DNA of 25,048 bases. It comes from JACDAN01 sp035535195. GTDB taxonomy: Bacteria; Actinomycetota; Thermoleophilia; Gaiellales; Gaiellaceae. Both the position numbers and the translations under genes were made by a program. This document shows positions 1 to 6,623 of the stretch, one piece after another. How positions within the stretch are numbered: position 1 is the first letter of the stretch; every line of letters starts with the position of its first letter. The stretch spans positions 1-25,048 of the forward strand of contig DATLQK010000056.1 of the NCBI GenBank assembly GCA_035535195.1, in the 5' to 3' direction. Under the pieces are notes generated by a model. That model did not search any database. It was given only the letters and a program-made list of their open reading frames with translations, and was not told the origin of the DNA.

Positions 1-227
1 AGCGAGAAGAGCAGGTGCGGCATCAGCTCCGCCGCGACCAGCAGGCCCATCTGGGCCGCCGAGGCGTCCAGGGTGAGCACGGCGGTCAGCGGCAGGGCGA
101 GCAGCGTCACCTGGTCGCCGAGCATCGAGATCGACTGCGCCGACCAGAGCTTCAGAAACTCGGGCTGCCTGATCAGCCGGGGTGGCTCTTCGGCCTGCCC
201 CGCGGTGCGGAGGTCAGTGTCGGTCAT
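1..227 (-). CDS. MFS transporter, N-terminal part (cut by window edge)
   Basis: The visible 75 or so residues start MTDTDLRTAGQAEE and continue with LIRQPEFLKLWSAQSISMLG, followed by a hydrophobic stretch (GDQVTLLALPLTAVLTLDAS). This is the usual beginning of the EntS/MFS_3 type of major facilitator exporters: a short cytoplasmic tail, an F-x-x-L-W motif, then the first membrane helix. The rest of the gene lies outside the window, so the substrate cannot be guessed. The ATG at 227-225 overlaps the TGA of the DUF4097 gene at 226-224 (ATGA), so translation is probably coupled and this is the last visible gene of the operon starting near 1550. Family assignment is fairly safe from the N-terminus; function is not. 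Confidence 0.75.
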   Translation of the reverse strand, partial: MTDTDLRTAGQAEEPPRLIRQPEFLKLWSAQSISMLGDQVTLLALPLTAVLTLDASAAQMGLLVAAELMPHLLFS

Positions 228-976
228 GCCCGCCTGACGGCGATGTCGCCGCTGAGCGTTCGCGCCGTCAGCTCGACGAGCGGGCCTTCGTCGGACTCGA
301 TGGTCGCGCCGGCTTCGAGGTCGATGTCTGAGGACGTGTCGCCCGAGAGCGACTGCGCCTCGACCCAGAGCCGGGATCCCTTGGCGATGCCCACCTCGAT
401 GTCGCCGGAGGCGGAGTTCAACTTCAAGGCGCCCTCGCGAACGGTCTTCAACTCGACGTCGCCGGAAGCGGTGTTCACGTCGCCGCCGTGCAGAAGGTCG
501 TCGACCTGGACGTCGCCCGAGGCCGAGTTCAGCTTGAGCGAGCCGGCGCGCTCGACTCGGACGTCGCCGGAAGCGGCGTCGATCCGAACGAGCCCGCCGA
601 CGTCCTCGAGCTCGACGTCGCCCGACGCGGTCTGGATGCGGACGTCTCCGAAACGGCCCCGTCCCTCGACGTCCGCCGACGCGATCTTCGCCTCGACGTC
701 CGTGTCAGGCGGCGACGTGACGCGCAGGCGGTAGTCCCGGCCGCGGATGAAGTTGAAGCCTCGGTTCTTGGCAGCGGCGACGACGACCTCGTAGCGATCG
801 CCCCGCTGCCGCATCGCGATCTCGGTGTCGCGCTCGTGCTCCTCACCGTCCCGGCCCTGGACCTCGAGCTCGACGGTAGTGGTCTCGCCGGGGACGGTCT
901 CCAGGTCGACGTCGCCGGACGGGAGGCTGATCTCCAGCTTGACCTTGCCCGGGGTGGAGAACGTCTCCGTCCTCAT
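224..976 (-). CDS. DUF4097-family beta-repeat protein
   Basis: The 250-aa protein is built from a recurring short unit of the type (A/L)SGD(V/I/T)x(V/L), seen at least eight times (for example ASGDVELEDVGG, ASGDVRVERAG, ASGDVQVDDL, LSGDIAVRR). This is the signature of the DUF4097/putative adhesin family, predicted to fold as a right-handed beta-helix or stacked beta-strands. No signal peptide or membrane helix is visible, so a cytoplasmic location is likelier than a surface one despite the 'adhesin' label. Its ATG (976-974) overlaps the stop of a 29-codon ORF and its stop overlaps the start of the MFS gene, placing it in the middle of a tightly coupled operon. The biochemical role of the family is unknown. 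Confidence 0.88.
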   Translation of the reverse strand: MRTETFSTPGKVKLEISLPSGDVDLETVPGETTTVELEVQGRDGEEHERDTEIAMRQRGDRYEVVVAAAKNRGFNFIRGRDYRLRVTSPPDTDVEAKIASADVEGRGRFGDVRIQTASGDVELEDVGGLVRIDAASGDVRVERAGSLKLNSASGDVQVDDLLHGGDVNTASGDVELKTVREGALKLNSASGDIEVGIAKGSRLWVEAQSLSGDTSSDIDLEAGATIESDEGPLVELTARTLSGDIAVRRA

Positions 977-1062
977 GACGTCTTCTTTCCACGGCGGCGG
1001 CGCGGCGGCCGGGCGTCGTCCTTGACCTCGACGTGTCCGAATGGGAGCGGGTAGAAGGTCAT
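973..1062 (-). CDS. 29-aa basic micro-ORF with strong ribosome binding site
   Basis: Reading the minus strand, ATG at 1062-1060 opens a 29-codon frame that starts MTFYPLPFGHVEVKDD and ends in an arginine/lysine-rich tail (PPRRRRGKKTS). It is preceded by an extended Shine-Dalgarno run (GGAGGAGGAG, about 1074-1065) which itself overlaps the TAG of the upstream HicB-like gene. Its TGA (975-973) overlaps the ATG of the DUF4097 gene. The strong RBS and both overlaps argue that it is translated, either as a functional peptide or as a coupling leader that brings ribosomes to the DUF4097 start. I do not recognise a family. No hydrophobic segment is present. Confidence 0.6.
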   Translation of the reverse strand: MTFYPLPFGHVEVKDDARPPRRRRGKKTS

Positions 1063-1073
1063 GTCTCCTCCTC

Positions 1074-1526
1074 CTAGTTGCGGCCGTAGCCGGTCAGCCG
1101 GTTGCCGGAGCGGCGAACCGGCGGGGCAGTGCTCCGGGACAAAGCCCGGACGATCCAGGTGTTCAGCGAGACGCCCGCGGCGTTGGCGGCGGAGTCGAGC
1201 TCGCGCTTGAGGTTCTCCGGAAGCCGGAGCGTGAGGCGGGCGGTGAGCCCATCCTCGCTCGCGACTGCGGACGCCTCGACCGCCTCGCTCCCGACGTAGA
1301 CGAGCTGCGGGTCGGGGCCGGCGAGACGAACCTCGATGTGGCCTTCGGGCAGCTGCGCACTGATCTCCAGCGCCGCCTCGCCCAGGGTCTCGAGCAGGCG
1401 CATGCCGGCCGAGCCGCGCAGCGCCTGGATCAGACGCTCGGCGGCGGAGGCCGTCTGGTCGTCGCCGACCGCGGCGACGGCCGTGAGGTCCCGCTCGAGA
1501 GCACTGGTGAATCTTGCCGTCTCCAT
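1074..1526 (-). CDS. HicB-like / ribbon-helix-helix protein, likely autoregulator
   Basis: The frame is open from 1553, but the start chosen is the ATG at 1526-1524 (METARFTSALERD), giving 150 aa. That ATG sits seven bases after a good -10 box, so the mRNA would be leaderless, and no Shine-Dalgarno precedes it. Residues about 95-131 (ARLTLRLPENLKREL, then AANAAGVSLNTWIVRAL) have the beta-strand plus two-helix pattern of Arc/MetJ-type ribbon-helix-helix domains found at the C-terminus of HicB antitoxins. The N-terminal about 90 residues are not a recognisable HicB fold by eye. No HicA toxin is adjacent; the following genes are a micro-ORF, DUF4097 and an MFS exporter. A 19-bp palindrome spanning the -10 region up to its own start codon suggests self-repression (inference). 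Confidence 0.75.
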   Translation of the reverse strand: METARFTSALERDLTAVAAVGDDQTASAAERLIQALRGSAGMRLLETLGEAALEISAQLPEGHIEVRLAGPDPQLVYVGSEAVEASAVASEDGLTARLTLRLPENLKRELDSAANAAGVSLNTWIVRALSRSTAPPVRRSGNRLTGYGRN

Positions 1527-1544
1527 GGTGTCATTATGACACCA
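1526..1544. promoter_or_regulatory. 19-bp palindromic operator candidate
   Basis: The sequence TGGTGTCATTATGACACCA is a perfect inverted repeat of nine-base arms around one central base. It covers the -10 box of the minus-strand promoter up to the first base of the HicB-like start codon, and ends two bases before the proposed -35 box of the plus-strand cyclase gene. A protein bound here could therefore block both promoters. The adjacent ribbon-helix-helix protein is the obvious candidate ligand (inference). Confidence 0.7.
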
Positions 1545-1560
1545 CACTGGCATCTGTCAA
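1533..1560 (-). promoter_or_regulatory. Promoter of HicB-like/DUF4097/MFS operon (leaderless)
   Basis: On the minus strand, TTGACA (1560-1555) is a perfect -35 box. It is followed after 16 bases by CATAAT (1538-1533), a 5/6 match to the -10 consensus. Transcription would begin at or next to the ATG at 1526, giving a leaderless mRNA. Confidence 0.75.
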
Positions 1561-1575
1561 GCACCACCGTAAGAT
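1547..1575 (+). promoter_or_regulatory. Promoter of cyclase/AAA/TPR gene (leaderless)
   Basis: CTGGCA (1547-1552), a 17-base spacer and TAAGAT (1570-1575) form a plausible housekeeping promoter. The expected start point coincides with the ATG at 1582, and there is no Shine-Dalgarno in front of it, so this mRNA is probably leaderless too. Confidence 0.5.
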
Positions 1576-1581
1576 CAAGCC

Positions 1582-4560
1582 ATGGGGCGCTGTTACAACT
1601 GTGGCCAGGAGAACCCGGACGGCTTCCGCTTCTGCGGTGCCTGCGGCGCGGACCTGACCGTCGTCGAGCGGCCACGGGAGCTCCGCAAGACGGTGACCGT
1701 CCTCTTCTCTGACGTCACCGGCTCGACCGCCATGGGGGAGCGGCTCGACCCGGAGTCCACGCGGCGGGTGATGGGCCGCTACTTCGACTCGATGCGCGCT
1801 GCGATCGAGCGGCACGGCGGCACCGTGGAGAAGTTCATCGGCGACGCGGTCATGGCCGTCTTCGGCGTGCCGACCGTCCACGAGGACGACGCGCTGCGCG
1901 CCGTTCGAGCGGCGGTGGACATGCGCGCCGCGCTTGAGGTGCTGAACGAGGAGCTCGAGCGTGACTGGGGCGTCCGCCTCGCGACCCGGACCGGGGTCAA
2001 CACGGGCCAGGTCGTTGCGGGCGAGGGCGACTCGCTCGCCACCGGCGACGCCGTCAACGTGGCGGCACGGCTGGAGCAGGCGGCAGGGCCGGACGAGATC
2101 CTGGTCGGAGAGAGCACGTACCGCCTCGTCCGCGAGGCGGTCGACGCCGAGCCGGCCGAGGCGGTCGACGCCAAGGGCAAGAGTCAGCCGGTCGCGGCAT
2201 ACTCGGTTGCGGCCGTCAGGGAGGCCGCGGAGACGATCCCACGCAGGCTCGACTCGCCGATGGTCGGTCGCGAGAACGAGCTGGCCCAGCTCCAGCGAGC
2301 CTTCGACCACGCGGTCTCGGAGCGCGTCCCCTACCTCTTCACGGTGCTCGGCTCCGCCGGGATCGGGAAGTCACGGCTCCTTCGCGAGTTCCTCGGCCGG
2401 GTCGACGCAACGGTGCTGACGGGGCGCTGCCTACCGTACGGCGAGGGGATCACCTACTGGCCGCTCGTGGAGATGTTCGGCGGCGACCCGGAGGCGGTCG
2501 ACCTCGACGCGAACCGCGACGAGATCGCGCTCGCCACCCGGAGACGCCTGGAGGCGAGGGCGAGGGAACGGCCGCTTGTCGTGCTCCTCGACGACCTCCA
2601 GTGGGCGGAGCCGACGTTCCTCGACCTCATCGACCACGTCACGGACCTCGCTCGCGACGCGCCGATGCTGCTCGCCTGTCTCGCCCGGCCCGACCTGCTG
2701 GACGCCCGGCCGTCCTGGGGCGGCGGGAAGCTGAACTCGACCACGATTCTCCTCGAAGCTCTCACGGAAGAGGAGTCCGAGGCCCTCGTGGACAGCCTGA
2801 TCGCCGTCGGGCTGGACGCGGACCTCCGGCGCAGGATCGCCACGGCGGCCGAGGGCAACCCGCTCTTCGTCGAGGAGATGCTGTCGATGCTGACCGAGGA
2901 TCTCGGCGAGATCGCGGTTCCCCCGACGATCCAGGCGCTCCTCGCGGCGCGCCTCGACCGGCTGACGCGCGACGAGCGAATCGTCCTCGAGTGCGCGGCG
3001 GTCCAGGGCCAGGAGTTCGACCGCTCCGCCCTCGTCGGGATGGTTCCGGCGAGCCTCGGCGACAGCCTGAGCACACACCTCCAGGCACTCGTGCGCAAGG
3101 ACCTGATCCGCCCGATCCCCGGCGAGGAGGACGAATACCGCTTCAAGCACCTGCTCCTGCGAGATAGCGCCTACGACGCGCTGCCGAAAGAGGCGCGGGC
3201 GGAGCTCCACGAGGCGTTCGTGGACTGGGTCGCCCAGCTGCAGAGGCCGGACTTCGACGCCATCATCGGCTACCACCTCGAGCAGGCGTACTACGCGCGG
3301 GCCGACCTGGGGCCGCTCGACGAGCGTGCGGCGGGAATCGCACGCCGAGCGGCGGCGGCGCTCACGGCGGCCGGCCACCGCGCGAGGCAGCGCGCCGACG
3401 TTCACGCCACCCTCAACCTGTTCGAGCGGGCGATCCGCCTGCTTCCGGAGGACGATCCCGGCGCCGTCGCGCTCCTGCCCGACCTCGGGGGGGCGATCGG
3501 CGAGAGCGGAGACCTCCGGCGCCCGATGGAGCTCTACAGGAAGGCCGAGGCCCTGGGTGACGAGCGCACGGCGCTTCGAGGCCGGATCCGGCGGCTGTTC
3601 CTGGAGCTGAACCAGGGCGACGAGATGGCGCCGATCGTGGCCCCGATGGAAGAAGCGGTCGAGGATGCAAAGCGGCTCGGGCAGCCGGATGTGCTGATCG
3701 AGGCGTACCGCAAACTCGCGATCCTCTACATGTGGGTCGGCGACAACCCGCGGGGCGAGCAGCTCCTCTGGGCTGCGCTGGATCAGGCAGCCGAATCGGG
3801 GGAGCCGGAGGTCGCGGAGACGCTGAACTGGATCGGGATCCTGCTGCTCTGGGGACCGGTCCCGGTCGGCGAGGCATTGCAAGAATGCCGCCGGCTGAGC
3901 GAGGTCGCGGACAAGATGGGCAGGGCGAAGGCAGAGCTGCTCGTCACCGAAGGGACGCTGCTGGCGCTCACAGGCGAGTTCGAGTCCGCGCGGTTGCTCG
4001 CGGCGGACGGACGCGCCGAGCTGCGCGAGCTCGGACTCGAGGTGCAGTACGCGGCGATCGGCATGCCGGCCGCCATGATCGAGCTCCTCGCCGGCGACTT
4101 CGCTGCCGCGGAGGAGATCCTGGCCGAGACGAGGGAGATCCTTCGCAACGCCGGCGAGCGCGGGTACCTGTCCACGGTCTTCGGGCTGCTGGCGCTCGCG
4201 CTGGCGAAGCAGGGACGCTTCGACGAGGCCGACCGGATGGCGGACGAAGGGCGGAAGATCGGGGCCGACGATGACCTGATCACCCAGATCTACTGGCGCG
4301 TCGGGAAGGCTCACGTCGCGGCCGCACGCGGGAATCGCGATGAGGCCCGTGCGCTCTCGACCGCGGTGGTCGAGCTGGCGACGGACTACGACAGCTTCGA
4401 CGGGCCGCTGGCGCTTGTCGAGGTCGCGCCGCACCTCCCGCCGGACGTGGCGCGCGCCGGCCTCGAGAACGCGCTGGCCGGCGCCACCGCGAAGGGCAAC
4501 GCCATCACCGCGGCGGCGGCGCGGGAAGCGCTCGAAGCTCTTCCATCACCGTCGCGATGA
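1582..4560 (+). CDS. Zinc-ribbon, class III nucleotide cyclase, AAA ATPase and TPR-like signalling protein
   Basis: The 992-aa protein begins with a zinc ribbon (C4-x2-C7, C18-x2-C21). A class III adenylate/guanylate cyclase domain follows (about 36-212) with apparently complete catalytic residues: metal-binding D44 and D88, base-selecting K84 and D156, N159 and R163 in the DAVNVAAR motif. The K/D pair favours ATP, so cAMP is the likely product. Next is an AAA/STAND-type ATPase region with Walker A GSAGIGKS (257-264) and Walker B LVVLLDDLQW (about 332-341), then about 450 residues of helical TPR-like repeats. There is no C-terminal LuxR helix-turn-helix and no membrane segment. Such proteins are common in high-GC soil actinobacteria; the signal sensed is unknown. 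Its 3' end overlaps the convergent coaE by 56 bases. Confidence 0.9.
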   Translation: MGRCYNCGQENPDGFRFCGACGADLTVVERPRELRKTVTVLFSDVTGSTAMGERLDPESTRRVMGRYFDSMRAAIERHGGTVEKFIGDAVMAVFGVPTVHEDDALRAVRAAVDMRAALEVLNEELERDWGVRLATRTGVNTGQVVAGEGDSLATGDAVNVAARLEQAAGPDEILVGESTYRLVREAVDAEPAEAVDAKGKSQPVAAYSVAAVREAAETIPRRLDSPMVGRENELAQLQRAFDHAVSERVPYLFTVLGSAGIGKSRLLREFLGRVDATVLTGRCLPYGEGITYWPLVEMFGGDPEAVDLDANRDEIALATRRRLEARARERPLVVLLDDLQWAEPTFLDLIDHVTDLARDAPMLLACLARPDLLDARPSWGGGKLNSTTILLEALTEEESEALVDSLIAVGLDADLRRRIATAAEGNPLFVEEMLSMLTEDLGEIAVPPTIQALLAARLDRLTRDERIVLECAAVQGQEFDRSALVGMVPASLGDSLSTHLQALVRKDLIRPIPGEEDEYRFKHLLLRDSAYDALPKEARAELHEAFVDWVAQLQRPDFDAIIGYHLEQAYYARADLGPLDERAAGIARRAAAALTAAGHRARQRADVHATLNLFERAIRLLPEDDPGAVALLPDLGGAIGESGDLRRPMELYRKAEALGDERTALRGRIRRLFLELNQGDEMAPIVAPMEEAVEDAKRLGQPDVLIEAYRKLAILYMWVGDNPRGEQLLWAALDQAAESGEPEVAETLNWIGILLLWGPVPVGEALQECRRLSEVADKMGRAKAELLVTEGTLLALTGEFESARLLAADGRAELRELGLEVQYAAIGMPAAMIELLAGDFAAAEEILAETREILRNAGERGYLSTVFGLLALALAKQGRFDEADRMADEGRKIGADDDLITQIYWRVGKAHVAAARGNRDEARALSTAVVELATDYDSFDGPLALVEVAPHLPPDVARAGLENALAGATAKGNAITAAAAREALEALPSPSR

Positions 4561-5125
4561 ACGCGTCGAGCTCTTCAAGCGAGCCCGCGTTCACGTACGA
4601 GTAGTCCGCGCGGTCGACCTTCTCGATGTCCGGCAGGAGGCGCTCGGTGCGGCCGGCGAAGGGCACGTTCGCCCGCGCCTCGCGAAGCTTCTCCGGCGCC
4701 GTGATCACCACCACTTTGTCGAAGCGGGCGTCGCCGCCGACCTCGTAGAGAAGTGGCACCTCGGTCACGGTGGCGGGCGGGGGCTCCGGCAGCTCGGCGA
4801 GCTGCTCGCGCCAGCGCAGGTATTCCGCCGAGACGCGCGGGTGCAGCAGCGCCTCCAGCCAGGCCAGCGCCTCACGGTCGTTGAAGACCTTCGCGCCGAC
4901 GAAGCTCCGCTCGATGTCGCCGTTCTGGTCGAGGATCTCCTCGCCGAGCCGCTCCACCATCGCCGCCTTCACCTCGGGGTCGTTCTGAATCAGGTGGTGG
5001 ACGATGTCGTCGCTCGAGACGACGGCGGCACCGTGGCGGGCGAACGCCTTCAGCGCCTCGCTCTTCCCCGCTCCGATGCCGCCCGTGATGGCGACGGAGA
5101 CAGGTCTGGCGGTTCGTCCGGTCAC
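4505..5125 (-). CDS. coaE: Dephospho-CoA kinase
   Basis: Phosphorylates the ribose 3'-OH of dephospho-CoA with ATP, the last step of coenzyme A synthesis in the cytoplasm. The 206-aa protein has the P-loop GGIGAGKS (15-22), the following SSDDIVHHL segment with acidic residues typical of CoaE substrate binding, LLHPRV in the central region, and the C-terminal RADYSYVNAGSLEEL corresponding to the usual 'AD-x-x-I-x-N-x-G' motif. The lid region before it is a few residues shorter than usual and the usual glutamine is not obvious. The start is a GTG (5125) without a clear ribosome binding site. It follows rpsA by 33 bases, a gene order also found in Mycobacterium. Its 3' end lies antisense to the cyclase gene. 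Confidence 0.93.
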   Translation of the reverse strand: MTGRTARPVSVAITGGIGAGKSEALKAFARHGAAVVSSDDIVHHLIQNDPEVKAAMVERLGEEILDQNGDIERSFVGAKVFNDREALAWLEALLHPRVSAEYLRWREQLAELPEPPPATVTEVPLLYEVGGDARFDKVVVITAPEKLREARANVPFAGRTERLLPDIEKVDRADYSYVNAGSLEELDAFIATVMEELRALPAPPPR

Positions 5126-5133
5126 CGGGCCGA

Positions 5134-5154
5134 GGCTCGGTGGCCGGGCGAGCC
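5134..5154 (-). terminator. Hairpin between rpsA and coaE
   Basis: On the minus strand GGCTCG, a nine-base loop and CGAGCC form a six-bp G/C-rich stem just downstream of the rpsA stop. There is no U-tract. It may act as a partial terminator or mRNA stabiliser that lowers coaE expression relative to S1 (inference). Confidence 0.35.
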
Positions 5155-5158
5155 GCTC

Positions 5159-6559
5159 TTACTGCTGTTCGTCGTCAGTGTCGGCCGACGCCTCGTCGGC
5201 GGCCGGCTCATCCTCGGGCTCCGGCACGGCGGAGGCCTCGGGCTCCGGCACCGCGGAGGCCTCAGGCTCCGGAACGGCGGAGGCCTCAGGCTCCGGAACG
5301 GCGGAGGCCTCGGGCTCGAGCGGCGCCTCCTCGGGCGCCGCGGTCGGCTCCGGAGACGGCTCCGCGCCGGTGTGCTCCGAGAGTTCCGACGGCCCTGCGC
5401 CGAACACCTCGTCGGAGAGGCCGAGCTCGGAGGCCGGGGTCGGGCCCTCGCCCTCGACGCGCTTCAGCGACAGCGAGAGGCGGCGGCGCTCCGGGTCGAC
5501 CTCGATGATCTTGGCCTGGACGGAGTCGCCCTGCCCGACGACCTCGCGTGGATTCTCGACGTGGTGCTGCGCGAGCTCGGAGATGTGAACGAGGCCCTCG
5601 ACGCCGGGCATGATCTCGACGAAGGCGCCGAAGGTGACGACCTTCGTGACCTTGCCCTCGACGACGTCGCCCTCGTTGTACTGCTCGAGCACCTGCTGCC
5701 ACGGGTCGCTCTGCGTCTGCTTGAGGCCGAGCGAGATCCGCTGGCGGTCGCGGTCGATGTCGAGCACCTTGACCTTGACCGTCTGCCCGATCTCGAGCAC
5801 CTCCGAGGGGTGGTTCACGTGGCTCCACGAGATCTCGGAGATGTGGATCAGGCCATCCATCCCGTCGAGGTCGACGAAGGCGCCGAAGTCGACGATGTTG
5901 GAGATCTGGCCCTCGACGACGTCGCCCGGCTGGAGCCGGTCGAGGATCGCCTGGCGCATCTCCTTCCGCTCGTCCTCCAGGACGGCGCGGCGCGAGAGCA
6001 CGACGTTGTTGCGCGAGCGGTTGAGCTCGATCACCTTGCAGCGGAGCGTCTGCCCGAGGAACTCGTCCAGATCCTGGACGCGGCGGATGTCGACGAGCGA
6101 GGCGGGCAGGAAGCCGCGGACGCCCAGGTCGAGGATCAGGCCGCCCTTGACGACCTCGATCACTCTCCCGTCGATCGGCTCTCCGGTCTCGGCCTTCTGT
6201 TCGATCGTCTTCCACGCGAGCTCGAAGCGGGCGCGCTTCTTGGAAAGGATCAGGCGGCCTTCGGCGTCCTCCTTCGTGAGGACCAGGGCATCGATCTCCT
6301 CCCCTATGCCGACCTCGTCCTCGGGGTTGACCGAGCGACGGATGGACAGCTCCGAGACGGGGATGACCCCCTCCGACTTGTAGCCGATGTCCACGAGCAC
6401 CTCGTCCTTGTCCACTCGGACCACGGTGCCGTGCACGACCTCGCCTTCGTTGATCGTCGGGAAGGTCGACTCGTAGTCGGGGATCAGCTCGCCCTCAGGG
6501 CCTGTCGTCCAGACCTCGGGGTCGTCCACCTGCGGTTTCTCCACAATGTCGTTCGCCAA
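5159..6559 (-). CDS. rpsA: 30S ribosomal protein S1
   Basis: S1 binds mRNA on the small ribosomal subunit and helps translation initiation. The 466-aa protein has four S1 (OB-fold) domains at about 37-108, 126-193, 211-280 and 296-366, with the characteristic patterns VDIGYKSEGVIPVSEL, LDLGVRGFLPASLVD, VDFGAFVDLDGMDGLIHISE and VTFGAFVEIMPGVEGLVHISE. Four domains is normal for actinobacteria and Firmicutes, against six in E. coli. After domain 4 comes an acidic, proline/alanine-rich tail of about 90 residues with an eight-residue unit (EASAVPEP) in tandem. The frame gives a TTG start at 6559; a GTG at 6544 is an alternative. No Shine-Dalgarno precedes either. It has its own promoter just downstream of a terminator-like hairpin, and coaE follows it. 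Confidence 0.95.
   Translation of the reverse strand: MANDIVEKPQVDDPEVWTTGPEGELIPDYESTFPTINEGEVVHGTVVRVDKDEVLVDIGYKSEGVIPVSELSIRRSVNPEDEVGIGEEIDALVLTKEDAEGRLILSKKRARFELAWKTIEQKAETGEPIDGRVIEVVKGGLILDLGVRGFLPASLVDIRRVQDLDEFLGQTLRCKVIELNRSRNNVVLSRRAVLEDERKEMRQAILDRLQPGDVVEGQISNIVDFGAFVDLDGMDGLIHISEISWSHVNHPSEVLEIGQTVKVKVLDIDRDRQRISLGLKQTQSDPWQQVLEQYNEGDVVEGKVTKVVTFGAFVEIMPGVEGLVHISELAQHHVENPREVVGQGDSVQAKIIEVDPERRRLSLSLKRVEGEGPTPASELGLSDEVFGAGPSELSEHTGAEPSPEPTAAPEEAPLEPEASAVPEPEASAVPEPEASAVPEPEASAVPEPEDEPAADEASADTDDEQQ
5213..5316. repeat. 24-bp tandem repeat in rpsA 3' end
   Basis: About four near-identical 24-bp units lie head to tail (core on the plus strand GGAGGCCTC(A/G)GGCTCCGG), each coding on the minus strand for eight residues EASAVPEP. 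Units differ at a few mostly silent positions. The period is a multiple of three, so copy-number change by slippage would keep the frame. Confidence 0.85.
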
Positions 6560-6568
6560 GAGCGGCGC

Positions 6569-6597
6569 AGTATATCTGCGGTTTTCGCTTATCCCAA
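6569..6597 (-). promoter_or_regulatory. rpsA promoter
   Basis: On the minus strand TTGGGA (6597-6592), 17 bases and TATACT (6574-6569, 5/6 match) form a good promoter. The expected start point near 6562 leaves only about three bases before the TTG start codon, so the transcript would be essentially leaderless. The -35 box directly abuts the preceding hairpin. Confidence 0.7.
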
Positions 6598-6617
6598 GGC
6601 GCCGACTAGGCGGCGCC
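6598..6617 (-). terminator. Terminator-like hairpin after alpha/beta hydrolase
   Basis: Perfect seven-bp inverted repeat GGCGCCG / CGGCGCC with a six-base loop, six bases past the hydrolase stop codon. It is followed on the minus strand by TTGGGATAAG, not a real U-tract. It probably ends the polA-hydrolase transcript before the rpsA promoter. Confidence 0.6.
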
Positions 6618-6623
6618 GACCGG

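Noticed and set aside
1074..1526. HicA/HicB toxin-antitoxin system
   Set aside because: Only the HicB-like C-terminal domain is visible; no small HicA-type RNA-binding toxin lies on either side.
2431..4434. 667-aa open frame antisense to the cyclase gene
   Set aside because: High-GC shadow frame: arginine-rich composition, no domain, and the opposite strand has a complete multi-domain protein.
5213..5316. CRISPR-like or regulatory repeat array
   Set aside because: The units have no spacers and are in-frame coding repeats of the S1 tail.
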